64,000 bases of DNA. Source: Kryptolebias marmoratus (Eukaryota; Chordata; Actinopteri; Cyprinodontiformes; Rivulidae). Made by a program: the position numbers and the translations under genes. Positions within the stretch are counted from its first letter, which is position 1. Each line of letters begins with the position of its first letter. Of this stretch, positions 1 to 13,186 are shown in pieces. The DNA lies in the NCBI RefSeq assembly GCF_001649575.2, contig NC_051438.1, positions 24,494,450-24,558,449 on the forward strand, in the 5' to 3' direction. The notes below the pieces were generated by a model that saw only the letters and a list, made by a program, of their open reading frames with translations, was not told where the DNA came from and ran no database searches.

Positions 1-307
1 TGATATTATTAGCACATTTTATTTTTAAAAGAATGATGTTTTTTTGTTTTTTTAATGAGAAATATTTGCCTCTCTAAACAATTCTGTTAATAGATAAGTC
101 ATTATTTACGGAGACACAGGGGGAACCGTATCTGATGGGGGAACGGGGCTCGACCAAACAGCAGCAACTCGAGCACATTGCTGCCCCCTATATGTCAAGA
201 GGACAAATAACACCTTTTCTGTTCAAAATTGCCAACACGCCACTGCGGCGGGTTGGCAATTTCTGGTTACAGTAAGCACAAAGCAGAACCAGGAAACAAC
301 TTGCCCA

Positions 308-425
308 ACATGCATGTTTTCTGACTTTGGGAGGAAGGAACTCAGAGGAAACTCCCATGTTCACAAGGACAACATGCGAACTCCACACAGAAAGGTTGTA
401 GCCCATATTTGAACTGTGACTCAAT
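308..425 (-). repeat. Old SINE-like interspersed repeat
   Basis: Elements GGGAGGAAGGAACTCAGAGG, AACATGCGAACTCCACACAG and AAAGG, followed by TTTGAACTGTGACTC, match in order a very common fish repeat whose consensus reads 'GGAGGAAGCCGGAGTGCCCGG...AACATGCAAACTCCACACAG...'. The last part would be the reverse complement of a Pol III B box, so the element lies on the minus strand. It is diverged. The family name is unknown to me. Confidence 0.55.
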
Positions 426-904
426 AATACTAATCACAACACAACCGAGCATTCCTTATTTGAATGTATTCTTGTCAAACTTAAATTCAAAAACAAAGAA
501 ACGAATTAAATTAAAACATTTTTTTCAGAGTGGGGAACTACTTTAAAAATGTCAATGCAAACAATAAGAGATACTAAAAAAGAAAGAGGCAGCAAATTAA
601 ATTACAGACACCCATATTTTTATGCAAGTTGATGTTATTTATTAGCACCATAACTTGTTTTGTTTTTATTGTGGCACTGTGATAAGGGAATCTGGTGCTC
701 ATTTTAATCTACACTATCACATATTCAGGATATCTATACTAAAAGCTGTCTTTATTATTAACAGTAAAAAGAGTGACTTGTGTGACAGCTGGTGATCATT
801 TTAGTGGCAGAATGTTGTAATACGCGCTAATCACCGCTAGATGACAGTGTAGCTTCGTGTTATTTGAAACTGGTGGTTCATAGGTCTGCATGATGTACTG
901 TAAC

Positions 905-974
905 AATAGAATAGAATAGAATAGAATAGAATAGAATAGAATAGAATAGAATAGAATAGAATAGAATAGAATAG
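905..974. repeat. (AGAAT)n pentanucleotide microsatellite
   Basis: There are about 13-14 perfect copies of the 5-bp unit AGAAT. The array is uninterrupted and so probably length-variable. Confidence 0.97.
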
Positions 975-1199
975 TTCAATTGGTTTTTACATACTCTAAC
1001 TAATAATTCTCACAAAATAATTCAAAATAACTCATTGTTTTATAATCTATAACAAAAATGATCAAACTGAATAATTACTATGATTTTAATAATGATGACC
1101 TTCTTTTATCAAATTATTAAAATAATAGTAATACCTGGACTTAGTGTTCCCCACTTTTTGATGTCCCTGAACCGCTCCAAATTTGTCCTCCACCTTCCT

Positions 1200-1320
1200 G
1201 CTCTGTGATTGGTCCGCTGTTTGATTGGCCTGCCCTCTGATTGGCTGAAAGTTTCGGGCTGGGAGCGTCTCCTCGACTCAGTTGAGTTTTTTCGCCTGCG
1301 GCAGAAATTTAGACGGTGAA
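1200..1320 (+). promoter_or_regulatory. Putative TATA-less promoter with three inverted CCAAT boxes
   Basis: Three ATTGG motifs (CCAAT on the minus strand) start at 1208, 1224 and 1240, exactly 16 bp apart, each within GATTGG. They sit in a stretch clearly richer in G+C than its surroundings, just before the likely first exon. I see no TATA box. CCAAT boxes of this kind are bound by NF-Y in vertebrate promoters. Placement upstream of fgfrl1 is by position only; the transcription start is not visible and I guess it at about 1260-1330. Confidence 0.6.
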
Positions 1321-1750
1321 ACGCAGCCGGGGGGGTGGTGGTGGTGGATTTGGATGTAGTATTCAGGTGTTGCAGTTTCTACACACGCTTGTTGAAGCAG
1401 TTAGGTAGAGTTTCCGGTGGGTTCGGTTCAGCTTTTCTCCTTCTTTCCTCCCCCTGCTCTTTCTGGTCCTCATCCGAGCGGGTTACCTCGCAGACTGTCA
1501 TTCAGAAATTGCACAGACTCTGAGCGCTCACGTGCTTGTTTCACACTTTTCCTGCACGTTATCTTTGTGTATTCTGTCTGTTTTTGTGTCATTTTAAGTG
1601 ACGAGCGCGTTTTTTTTTTTTCCTGACCTGCTGGGTTTTGTCACAGAAAGAGGCTCTGGGAGACTTTTAGGGAATAACGGCATGGTTCACTCCTCAGCTG
1701 ACCGTCAGGTAACAAACTGAGGGTTTGTCAACACTCCTGGGAGCTGCACA
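1300..1750 (+). other. fgfrl1: Putative non-coding first exon (5' UTR) of fgfrl1
   Basis: The coding sequence begins in an exon with an acceptor at 2937/2938, so an upstream non-coding exon is required, and mammalian FGFRL1 also has one as I recall. Two donors are possible: CAG/GTAACA after 1708, and CACA/GTAAGT after 1750, whose intron side matches the consensus better. The 5' limit is a guess. Open frames here (for example 1335-1523 and 1417-1626) have compositions unlike any protein I know and I do not regard them as genes. An ATG at 1682 starts an upstream ORF, annotated separately. Confidence 0.5.
1682..1720 (+). promoter_or_regulatory. Upstream open reading frame in the 5' leader
   Basis: ATG at 1682 opens MVHSSADRQ. 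If the donor after 1750 is used, the frame reads on to TGA at 1718-1720 (12 codons). If the donor after 1708 is used, codon 9 ends exactly at the junction and the frame continues in exon 2 from 2938 to TGA at 2968-2970, giving 19 codons that stop 3 nt before the fgfrl1 ATG. Either way an upstream ORF precedes the main start. The function is inferred: such ORFs usually lower translation of the main frame. Confidence 0.45.
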
Positions 1751-2937
1751 GTAAGTCCGACTTTACTGGAATTATGGTTAAACATTGCTTTACAGCTAGT
1801 TAAAAAGTAGACATGCATTCATCTGTAAATAAGCTGCATAAAATTCTTGCATTTATCTGTATTCAAACTATGTTGTGACACCTAAAATGTTAATGTTTAG
1901 ACTTTTTACAGCTTTAAAAAAGTCTAAGGCCTTTTAAACTGCATGTAAGTTATATTTAAACAAAAAGAAGTGATAAGTACAGGTTCAGATATTGTTTTAA
2001 GCTTTAATATTTTAAAATCCTTATCAAAACTCTCAATAGCTTTGTTATTTTACTGAACAAAGCTGCTGTGAACTGTTTTATGTCTAACCCTGATTTAATT
2101 TGATTGTCTGTCAGCTCATTTGTCCTGCACTCTGAGGTGCTGAAATCAAATCTCATCAGGTTTTAGAGAGAAGGAAAAAAATAGCAGAAAAAAAAAAGAA
2201 AACTACCATAAGAAGGAACATAATTAGAAACAGGTGGACAAAATAAATCTGTAATAAAAAGTATTTTGACTTTCTGAATATTTGAACTAAATTTATACAC
2301 ACTTTTTTTAACCTCACTTTGTTCTCACTTCATGAACGACAATAAAAACCTACTTGGAGGGCAATAATCCAAAAGGAAGATGTTTAAATGAGAATTATGC
2401 ACAGGTAAAAAGCTAAACATCTCCTGAAACCCTTAGTTGATGCTATAAAGTTTTTAAAATGTGTGGCAGAGTTCACTTCAGCTGAGGAGCTGCTGCTTTA
2501 ACATCAAATAATCAAAACCACACAGTGAAATAATAATGGATTTTAGGGGAAAGGTGACAACCCAGCAGTTTATTAACACAATGTTTATATAAGAAGTTGA
2601 AATATGACAACATTTCTTCATTTTAAGGTTAGAATTACTCTGAACAACATCTCCCACCTCAGCTTTGACCCAGTGGTAGGAAGGAGGTAGATCCTATCGC
2701 TGGGTCGGGAGTTTGAGCCCCAACCCCTGCAGCATGTTAAAGTTTTCACTGCCCTCGATATGCTCCATGGTATATGAACGAGAACATATAAAAGTGCTGT
2801 ATATAGACTGTAAAATATACAGTTGAAAAGCTTTGCAAAGGTGAATGAGAAGCATAGTAAAGTGCTGTGGTGAACCTGCAGAGGTAAAAAAAGGTCCTAC
2901 ATGAGTGTGAATCATTTACCATCTTCTTTTCTTTCAG
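1751..2937 (+). other. Intron 1 (5' UTR intron)
   Basis: This is about 1.2 kb between the putative first exon and the signal-peptide exon, ending in a pyrimidine-rich acceptor (TTTTCTTTCAG). It is AT-rich and holds no convincing coding sequence. Its last 280 bp contain a decayed SINE-like repeat. It would start at 1709 if the earlier donor is used. Confidence 0.55.
2655..2890 (+). repeat. Decayed SINE-like repeat
   Basis: The stretch has the layout of a common fish SINE type: a Pol III B-box-like segment (GGGAGTTTGAGCCCC near 2707-2721), then a section resembling the 'GCTCC...TATGAACG...AAAGTGCTG' body, ending with a GTAAAGTGCTG motif at about 2858-2868. I recognise the pattern from memory and cannot name the family. 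It lies only about 50 bp upstream of the acceptor of the signal-peptide exon. Confidence 0.45.
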
Positions 2938-3034
2938 GTTAAAGCACCAAAACGTTCGTCTTTCTCCTGAAGCATGGAGCTTCTTTGGATCTGTTTGTTG
3001 CTGGACATGATTCTGATGTCTGCAGCTGCCCGAG
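2938..3034 (+). CDS. fgfrl1: fgfrl1 exon 2: 5' UTR end, start codon, signal peptide
   Basis: The acceptor TTTCTTTCAG ends at 2937. Translation starts at 2974 in a strong Kozak setting (A at -3, G at +4). The 20 complete codons read [20 protein letters not shown], a typical signal peptide with a Leu/Ile/Met-rich core and small residues before the likely cleavage site. The exon ends in phase 1 at the donor GTGAGA (3035), and the split codon becomes Gly21. Human FGFRL1 has AAARGPP at the matching place, and joining to exon 3 here gives AARGPP. The exon is too short to appear as an open reading frame of any length. Confidence 0.93.
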
Positions 3035-6000
3035 GTGAGAGAAAAAAACAGACCTCCACAGAGATAAAGGTTACATTTTAAAAAACAAAAGCAGCAGAAT
3101 AAATCAGCTGATATTTTTTAATTTTTTAATTGTAAGATAACTGCTGCTCATAAGTCCTTTTATTTCTTTGTTTTTTTGAACAAATGGAAAAGCCTGTTGC
3201 ATTGCAAACATCTGCTTCACTCTTTGCTCTCTTCTAAAGTAATAGATTTTTTTTCAGAATTTTGAAATGTGTTCAAACACTTGTCCTTGGATGAACATAT
3301 TCCAGTAATGAGTTGGAAACAGTCTGAAGGCCAGTCTGTGATTATTTGGTTTTTGGTGTATATTCTCGCACACACCTGGTGGATTTTTATTTTACACTTT
3401 AGTCTTACAGAGTGATATTTCTGCCCCCCGGTTATTCTGCAGCAGAGTAAAATGTCGACTCCAGATATGAAACTGTACATCCCTGCAGAAAGGTCAGTCA
3501 CCTGGGTCAGCTACAGACCAGATCCTCACTGCACTACAGATAGATGCTTTTGTTTTTTTCACCAAACATAATAAAGACAAATCAGAGCAGCTACACCAGT
3601 GGCTGATAGTTGAGAACGATCTCCTGCCTGCAGGCTTTATGAGCAGACAGTTGTAGAGTTGGCGCCCGCTCCTGAGATCATGCTGATGATGAGTTTTCTG
3701 GGGGAACAAAGCTGCATTCAGCGAGGCGAGTCAGAGCCAGCATGCAGACACGGGGCAGAAAGTAAACACGGGGCTATAGACCGCAAAGAGATGAGATTAG
3801 ATTAGCCTATTAGGGATGTTTGCTGTACAATGCCGCAGCATTTCCTCCCCCTCTGCCTGCAGTGTGTCAACGAAACCAGGGCAGGCAGCAGGGACAGAAG
3901 GCAAGAGTGAGGGAGAGGAGAATGGAGATGGAAAGAAAGAAGGGGGGGAAAAAGGGTGGAGGGAGAGTAGAACGGAGGTAAGGGGCAGGATACAGGCTGG
4001 AGGAAATTATGTAAAAGAGATAAATTGGAAGTAGAGGGAAGGAAGAATGAGTGAGGGAAGTAAACAGACTTCAGGAGGTGGTTTCAGACAAAGAGCAGGA
4101 GTCCAAATGAAAAAGCTGTCAGGTAGCCATCAGAAATGGGTAAAAGTTTTGGGTTTGCAGGCAGGTTTAAGGAAAGTTTACCAGTCTAACTGTCTTGCAG
4201 ATGTTTTACTGCGAGTAGGACTTGATTTCCTCTAGTATTCATCACTGCAGCCTTTATGGGGACTTTTAAAAGATTCAACTCTTCCTCGAGAAAAAAAAAA
4301 GTGCCACAAAATGAGCGTATCCTAAACAGTTGCTGACTCGTATCACTAAGAAGCATGTTTGTACAGTATGACCTTCAGCTGTGCTGGAAGTTACCAAGTG
4401 ATTCCAAATATGATCACATTTTTACAGTCGGGCCACTCAGAAAGTGACAGAGTCAGCAGAAATTTAAGAATCAACACTAATGAATAAGCAGTTGCTAAAA
4501 GCTTTCTTCAGTTTTCTTACGTTTAATATATTTCCAAACCAGAGAGGGAGGGTCAAACTGATCAACTGTCTCGATCTTTTAGCAGACTTTTTTTTTGTCT
4601 TGTGCGATTCTTCAGACAGCAGACACTTGGCAATGCCTGTTCGAGTCAGCTGAACCTGTCACTAGCTCTCTGTCTAACATCAGCAATATAAATTACTAAA
4701 TACTTTCCACTTGTTTTGGTTTTTCACTGGAATGAAGTAATTTAAACTATTCCAGTTTTCTTTTCACTGGCTGGTTTGTTTCATTTTCAAGTGCATCCCA
4801 GGAAACTAGACAGATTTATCTATTTCCCACCATAGTGATATCCTAGAATAAACTGTATACTGGTGCCATGTTACTCCAAAATATCACAGGATACAAAGAG
4901 GCATTTAAAACGTTAAACATTTGTTGATGCTGTTCCAAGCTAACAACATGCTTTTACAGTAAATGTAAGGATCACGTTCCAATTGTGCCTTCATATCGAC
5001 TGTAAAATCACCACATGGTAAAAGAGAGATGCCGTGTAAATCATTAAAAACTGGGATGTTGTCTTATAATTTAAAAATATTCCTCAGATTTGGGAGGAAC
5101 TGAGCATGAGATGAACCTAAAAGTTATTTTCTCTGAGAGTTGGCCTATAGAAGCAGGAGTATAATTGGTACAGGAAGCTGCACAATGGCTCCAACTTGGA
5201 TGTTGTTTTCAGAGAAGGTAGCTGAGGGTTTCTCTGAAGGAGGAGATAAGAGGAAATATAAGATGATGGAAACAACACTATAAGGGCAACACAAAGATAC
5301 AGAGACAAACTAATTTTCAGGGGAGATGGAGATAACGAAGCAACATTTCTGTCTTTGTTGCTGCAGTTGTCACATAATCTGCACTCGCTCTGTGTGTGAA
5401 CCACAGTCCGAACACTTCAGCGAGCAGCTGAGAGATTAATAACCTCCCCTGTTTGATGAACAGCTCCAGGGGGTCAAGAGCCACACATTCACAGCTACCT
5501 GCTGCCTTTGGATAGGGTGTGAAGAATTTAAATTTAAAGTTTGATACCTAAATAATATGTTTTGCTTTTATTCAGCACTTCTGAGAAGGATAACAGAAGT
5601 GTTGATGTAATACGATCCTTCAACCAGAAGCTTAAATTCCCAGAAGAACAAGAAAGAAAAAAACTTGTTTGCTGAAAGCATTTCCATACAGACCAAAAAC
5701 TTCTTTATTCATAAAGCTGTACATCAAACCATAAGTCTGGTTGTTTGTTTTTACATTTTGGCTTTTTTCTAAAGAAATATATTGCATATGTTCAAGTTAA
5801 TTTGAGTTTTATAAATGTGGGTAAACTCAAGTGGGTTAAATGGAATTGACCAAGGTGTTAAACCTTAACAGCTCTTATGATGTATGTTTTTTTCCATGAT
5901 GGCACTAAAAATAGCCTGAAATTTGCGTAGCCACTCAGGTGTTATGTTTCCATCGCTGCCAATCCGAGCTGGAGCCAATAAATACCCGTGACTACGGCAG

Positions 6001-9000
6001 TGACCTGAGAATATATTTGTGTCTTTTCTCACGGAAAACAAAAGCCACGTTTTGGTGTCTGTTAGTGGCTTTTTAAAAGCATGAAATGTGTTTTAATTAA
6101 CTTAAATATAATTTTTTTTCTTCCTTATTTGTATCAAAATTGGCCCGTATTCTATTTAACTTTTTGTGCTTTAACATTTAATTGGAAATAAATAGTCTGC
6201 ATTAAAACATTTTCTGTCGCTACTACTCTAGTCTGTCTGCTCAGCCTTTAAAACTGATCTGAAGGAAACATGCTTGGTAATGTAGATGATGCATTTTGGC
6301 AGAGTTTCGATTGTTCTTAATTAGAAACATAAAGTGCCACGTTAACTGTTTTTAGGACAAGGTAACACTGAACATCTCCCATGTTTATTTATTGGTTTAT
6401 ACTGTTTTTGTTCATGTCTGCACATAGATGAATATTCATTAAGGACATGTTCTGAGGTGCTACAGGTGTGTCAAGTCAGCTGGGAAACCTTTTATCATCA
6501 AGTAACAACAGATGAAGTGATTTTTGAATAATTCTTTCACTTAAATAAAATGACCCATTTTCATGTCATACCTAACTTTTTGAAAATTCGAGGATTTAGA
6601 AAAAAACCACTCAGAAATGACAGGAGGAGTCCGGGTTTCTCTGTATGGTTTCCTGATGTACGGTTCGGTCTGAACTACGTCATGTTTTCCAGGTGACTGA
6701 TCCATATAGACCACCCATTATCTGAACAGAGAGTTCATCTGTTGTCAGAATTAGTGTAAAAAGCTACAAACACATTAGAAACACATCTTTATTCCATTAA
6801 CGCTGCCTGGAAGAGCAACATTTCAAACACTCGTTGAGATAAAGAGAAAGAGAGCGTTTCATCGTTGCTGCAGACAATGACAGAATGAGCTGAGTATAAA
6901 CAGTCGCATTCACTGATTCTGGAAATATATACAAGAAGAAGACACTTCCCGTAAATACAATACATGTAAACAGCCACACACACACTGCCCACGATGGTTT
7001 GACTAACCCTCTGTCCCACACACTCATCACTGAGGAACATAATCAGCAACAAAATAATAACAAACGAGACTACCACTCTAGTAGTTATATCATAAAAAAA
7101 TCAGCATCTTTGGACTTCAGACAATCAGCTAAATAAAAATGTTAACATGGATTATTTTAAACAGTTATTACTGGAAGCCTAAATGATAAATAGGAAATAA
7201 AAATACAAGCATTCTACCCAACACAATGTCAAAATAGTTTGCAAAACAATGGCTAAATATAATGCATTGATTTGTTCTTTGACAGCTTTCTTATCCTCTT
7301 GTACATGAAAATTATTATAAATTCAGTATCACAGATTTTCATAAAACTGTGAATCATAAAAGAAGTAATAATCCTAAATGGGCAAAAGAGAGTTGGTTTG
7401 GAGGCATGTTAGTGAAATTATGACTTTTAATAAGTAGAAAATACTTTGTTATTTGATCAACCCAGTTTTTCACATTATTTTGACAATTCAAAGCTAAAAG
7501 GTTGACCTGCCTTCAAATAAACCTGCTCAAAAACGGTCACACGACAAAGTGAAACTTTTTCTTTTTTAATATTAGATGCATTTTGTCATATCTGCAAAAT
7601 AAACAAATATCTAAGTCCTCTTTGAGAAAATTGCTGCATACCACAGACAGGTGCTCATTGTAAAGACGCATTAGTAAATGACTAACTTTGGAAAAAAAAA
7701 AAAGCACAGCTTAATCATGTAAATTCCATTTGGCATGCTGGTAACCATTATGTGGCCTGCTGGGGGAATTTACCTGCCATCCTCAGGGGTTTTAAACCTT
7801 TTTTCTTCTTCTTCTTCTTCTTCACCTAAAAGAGCATTTTATGCCTCTGACCATGGGATTATTACTATGTGTCACCTGGCAGATGGGTTATTTGGAACGC
7901 CAAAAACAGATGTGGGTCTTGTGAGAAACCATGAAGCTGTTTTTGACTTCCCTTGGTATGAAGCTTAAACTGCCATTTTGAGATGCTTTCGTTCTCTGAG
8001 AGAGGAAAAAAAGTTTTGGAAGTGTTGTTGTTGATGATGTGGTGATGAACCAACAAAAGGAAAATTCCTGAAGTATCCAGTTTGACTCTTTGAGTTCCTC
8101 TTGTTAATGTCAGGACCAAATGATGTCCCGCTGACTGTTTGAAACAAAGAATTTCCAGATGCCCAGAAATGCAATTTGTTTATTAAATGACAACCACCTT
8201 ACATATCAAAAGCATCATGTTTTTTTGAAGCTCTTCACCTAAAACTTTCTCAAAAACCTTCATATAGTTGAAACATGACGAATTGACCAGCGGTGACGTG
8301 AATTCAAGAGGCAGACTAAAGAACTCTGAGGAGCTGTCTCTCTCACTGAACCCCTTGGGATTTTTTTAACTACCACTGTTCTGTAGCTCTGAGTTTTACG
8401 GGGCCTGTTAAAGGCAACAGCTATTAGCCACCATTTAGATAAAGTCAATGTTTGCTTTGACTTTGCTAATGGTGGGGTATTAATGGGGTTGTCTGGTCGT
8501 TCTCTGTGGGGGTTGACGGTGTGTCACTGTGATGTTTGTGGAGGGGTACGGCTGAAAGAAAAGCAACGGGAGAAGATAAGATTGGAAGAGAAGGTGTTTT
8601 GCGAAAGGAACTGAGAAACAAGCAACTCCAAGTTTTACAGCTGTGCTATGGTTTCATTGGAATATTTTAGCTGTCTGTATTTAAAAGTTTCACATATTCT
8701 TCATCACAAAAATCATTGTCATCGGCCGCCATGAAAGATGGACAATCATGTAATTGCCTCCCTTTGTGCGTGTGTGTGTTTGTCTTTATCTGAAATATCT
8801 CTTGAACCAGTCAGTGGTTATTTTTGAAACTCTCAAAGTAATCAATGGAAGTCTACAGATGATTAACTTTTAAAGTCAGCTCAGTTCAAAATGGTTGCCA
8901 CAGCTAATCAACCTTATCAAACACAAAAATGGCTTAAACACAGTCATTTTTTATAGATACCAAGCTAAAAATGGATGTGGTAGTAGCTGAGCATCATTCA

Positions 9001-12000
9001 CTACGTGCTCTGAGCTCTGACAGGTTGTGTGGGGTATTTGTTTTAAACTCTGACATGGAAGATGACATGTAGTAGAAACTTTTTTGATGCTGCTTTATTT
9101 TTTTTTATTTTTTCTGAATCTTTTAAATTTATAATTTTACAAAACATTGAAAATCTTAGTGCTGTACTGCAATCAGGGCATGAATGCACTGTATACAAAA
9201 AAAATCTGTTCTCACAAATTCAGGAGGTAAATGAGTATGACTGAAACGTGAGGAATTATTTGCTTTTTAAAGTCATGCATGCAGTTGTTTCTAACTTTTC
9301 ACTCTCTCATTTTTTTCTTTGTTTCCTCATGCATTTTTGCTGCTGCATGCATTTAAGGATTCTTTTTTTCCTCCTTTTAAATGTGACCTTACTCCCTTTC
9401 TCTTGCTGCTCCTCTGTCTTTCGTGCTGTGTGGGTTGTGGCGCCACAGGGCTGTATTGTGGTCTCAGTGGGGTTGGAGTATGCTTGGTCAATGCTACAGC
9501 ACAGCAGGTCAAAAGGCAGCCAGTAGATCAGGGAGGGGTCAGGGAGAGTGTGCAACAGTTTATGCACACACAGTGTGAGTGTGTGTGTGTGTGTGTGAAG
9601 GGGGGTCAGAGAAAGCACATGCCGGCACCAGAGGAGACTGTGATAACACATCAGGAACCCCACAGAACAAAAACATGCTGCTTTTACTTTTTTTTTTTTT
9701 TTTTAACTCTTTTGTTTCTCATATGGCAGTACAAAACTGGCCAAATTTTTTATTATTGTTCTTAAAAACAGTGAACAAAATTATTAACTAAAGCAGCACA
9801 ACCAGTTACACTGTCAGTCAGTTTTAAACTCTTTTCAAGGTAAAACTACATTTGAAACTAACCATGGCGATTTAAGTGTCACACACCTAATTGTCTGTGG
9901 TCGGCTGCCTTTTTTTTTTTTTTTTAAACTTTTGTTCTTTTTTTAACTTTTTGTGTCTTTGACATTTTAAATCCCATGCCTCTTATCTTTGTCTGTGTTG
10001 GTTTTGTTTCCTCTTGTCTACCCATCAATCAGACCTTTTCAAATCTCCTAACCCCCTCTTACCACACACACACACGCACAGACAGACACACACATGCCTG
10101 GTCTCCAGGCTGTTATTCCTGATGGTGTTATAAACAAAACAATAAAACGATTGCTGGAATGGGAGACCACAGTCCGTTATTGTATGTTGGCCTCAGTCTG
10201 AGTGAGGAGCAGTACAGCAGCACTTAGGGCAATTCATGTTTGTGTGTATATTTATAGAGTGTGACAGAAGGAAGAAGAGCATTTCAAAACTTGCCTGAAC
10301 AAAATTGTCACCACTATGACCTCAGTGATTGACGTGTTAAGATTTTGATTGTCTGTCGGACACACGGAGATAACCTGATGGGCCAAGGTGTGAAGGCAGG
10401 CATGACAAAAAGCTTTTTGGTAGCTGTTCTAGTTGCAATACCGAGCTAAATCTCTTTAATTTATATTCACCATAGTTTAAATCTATAGCCTTTTGTTAAG
10501 GCAAAACTAAGCTTTAAATTTGAATAATCATGTGCAAAAATCTTAAGCCATCCTGGTGTTTTTGTTTGTTTGTTTTTTTTACTTCCTACTAGCCTTCCCC
10601 CCCCCCAATTAGCAGTTATATGTATATGTTTTAGTCAAGCATAAGCGAAACACCTAGCTCAAGGGATGAGGCAGTGTTGAATGTATGTATAACAATTTAC
10701 ACAAGAATCAGTTTTATATTGATCTTTTGGCACTTTGTTACCAGTAATCTGTCATGTAAACACTTTCCCCATTTCTTTAGATGAGTTCACAGAAATACGA
10801 AAGATTACAATTTGATAAGTATAAAATAGCATTTACAAATGATGCATCACTTTATTTATTTATTTATCTATGACTTGATTTGTATGTCATTATTTTAGAT
10901 GGCCTGGAGAACTATAGGCCAAAACCTGCACAAGATGCTTATCATGCATAAAAATCAGGATATGCATTTTTAGGTTTACCAATAAACTGTGAAAATTCTT
11001 CAAGGCGTTTAGTCAACAAATAAAACTAAAACACAAAATAAATTTCAGGATATATGAAAGGTTGCTTCTTTTTATCTCGGTGCCAGCTGTTTATGTGGGA
11101 TTGTATTCTGCAGGGGGAATCTGAGAGGACTGTGAGAAATGTGGGGGTGGGTTTAGGAGGACAGGGGCACTGAACGGGACACATATTACAATCACTGAAT
11201 ATGTAACCAGCTAGATATTTTACTGCCATCAAAAGACAATTTTCTAATCAGAAAAAGTGTGGTATGTCAAATTTTAAAATATATAAAACCTAAATGCTGA
11301 CTAATGTTTGTTGTTGTTGTCAACGACACTGGTAATTCTTTTTATATTGGGTTGCAAAAGCATTAATGTCAGGCAAGTAAACAAGTTTCTGCAGTTAATA
11401 AAACAACTGACTAACAGTTCTCATAAAATATGTTTGAATTTGTAGTTTTAAAATTCAACTTTGGGCACATAGACTCTCAATTGAAATACTGTCAAGCCTT
11501 GATTTTTATAAATAGCTTGGCCTTCAAACTTGTTCAATCTTTTTTGTGAAAGTAAATTTGGGGTTTTAGAAATTTTATATTCTTATTTATTGAGCTTGAA
11601 TCTTCTGAACTTCGCTTTGTGTCGATATTTTAGCTTTAAAACAATTTGTTACAACTGTTTGTGATATTACTGAATATGGCTTTAGTTGTACTTTTTGTAT
11701 GCTTTTTATACAATACTAAAATTACTGAGTGGTTATTTATCACACAGTAGGAAAAGGGTCCATGGATGTTTCTTCAGAATCTATTCAATGAATTCTGAGG
11801 GCGACTTTGCAATACAAACAAGAAACACCCTTGTTTATGCTTTATATATTAAGCTGGCGTCACTAGACTTCAAAATTTTAATGCATAGAATGTCTTCAGT
11901 GAGATAAAACAAGAACCAGAGTTCAGATCCCAGACACAGACTGGTACAACTATTTTTGGACTTGCAGCCAAAGTAGACAATGCATGCTGAGTTGATTATT

Positions 12001-13154
12001 GTTGATAAATTGAAAAGCAACAGAAGATGGCATGACTGACATTTCTTGCATTTTTCCCAAAAGCAAGAAGCTAAACATTGACCACACTTATAAAAGATTA
12101 CCAAAACAGAGTATATAAAAAAGAAAGTGGTTAGAGTTACAGAGAAACAACTGGGGACTATAATCCCACGCCAGTAACCACATAATGCTGACATCCAGCT
12201 GAAGGTCCTGCAGTCCAGTAAGATGTATTAATTATTCCCGACAACTCGACCCTTCACACCGGTTAGCCCAGTGTACGTATTGTCCAAGAGTAATCCCTCT
12301 GTTGTGCTTGCACCATTATCACCTTGGGGCACAAAAGGCCTATTCTTCTATATGTAGTTAACTAAGGTACTTATGAGCTGCTTTCAGGGATTTAGCTGCT
12401 GTATTGTCTGAGCTTTAGTAAAAGCAGAAGGGTGTGGGGGAAAGGAAAGCTTCCACGTTAGAAGGTTGTGAAGACAGTTTTTCAACCACACTGGACTGCA
12501 TGTGGCAGACATTTAAGAGAGACAGGTTTATTTCATGTTGTCTGTTGTGTATGTCGTTAAGTAGAAGAAAATTAATTTTCTGATTGGGTATGTTGTGACA
12601 ACCTCATCGAGACTCATAATAGGTCTATTTTTATCATTGTTGCAGTGCATTTAAGTCATCTAAGCAGTGTCTAAGCGCTCTTACAAACCAGCATTGCTTG
12701 TCTCAGACTATAGGAAGTATAAGGTTCCAGATTGCAGCAGTATTGTTGCCGTCCTTCCTCTGAAAGGGCAACAAGAAGTGTGAAGATGGATTAGCAGGTG
12801 AAGTTATTGCCTCAAGAGACTTAAAAGAGCCAACAAATGGTTTAAGAAAAATGTTTAAGGGGGAAGGATGTACAGAACACATTCACTTGGTAGAAACTCG
12901 GCTACCTTTTCAGTATCTCCTGGTCTTGACTTTTTTTTAGTGTTTAAGCTTTCCTGTTGAGGCATTTAAACCTTCAGTTTAAAGTGCCTTGAATGTCCAG
13001 TGCTCTTAATAGCACGAAAAGGTCAGCTTGACTTTTTACAGACATTAAACTTTCCCTGAACACTTCATGGGGTGTTACCATCCTAAAACATTTGCAAATA
13101 TGATGTAATTACCTGTGCTACACTGTGGCTAGAGTCTTTTTTTTATTCCCAGAG

Positions 13155-13186
<32 letters not shown>

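Larger units (their letters stand above)
1..1199. other. Upstream flank, non-coding
   Basis: This is AT-rich DNA without a recognisable gene. It contains an old SINE-like copy at about 308-425 and a pentanucleotide array at 905-974. The end of the upstream neighbour is not in the window. Confidence 0.6.

Noticed and set aside
1335..1626. Overlapping 62- and 69-codon frames in the GC-rich leader
   Set aside because: They overlap in different phases, have no recognisable motif, and the region is better explained as promoter plus non-coding first exon.
9307..9791. Several overlapping frames of 60-148 codons on both strands
   Set aside because: They run through GT and poly-T tracts in several phases at once; Cys/Phe/Leu-rich translations reflect low-complexity DNA.
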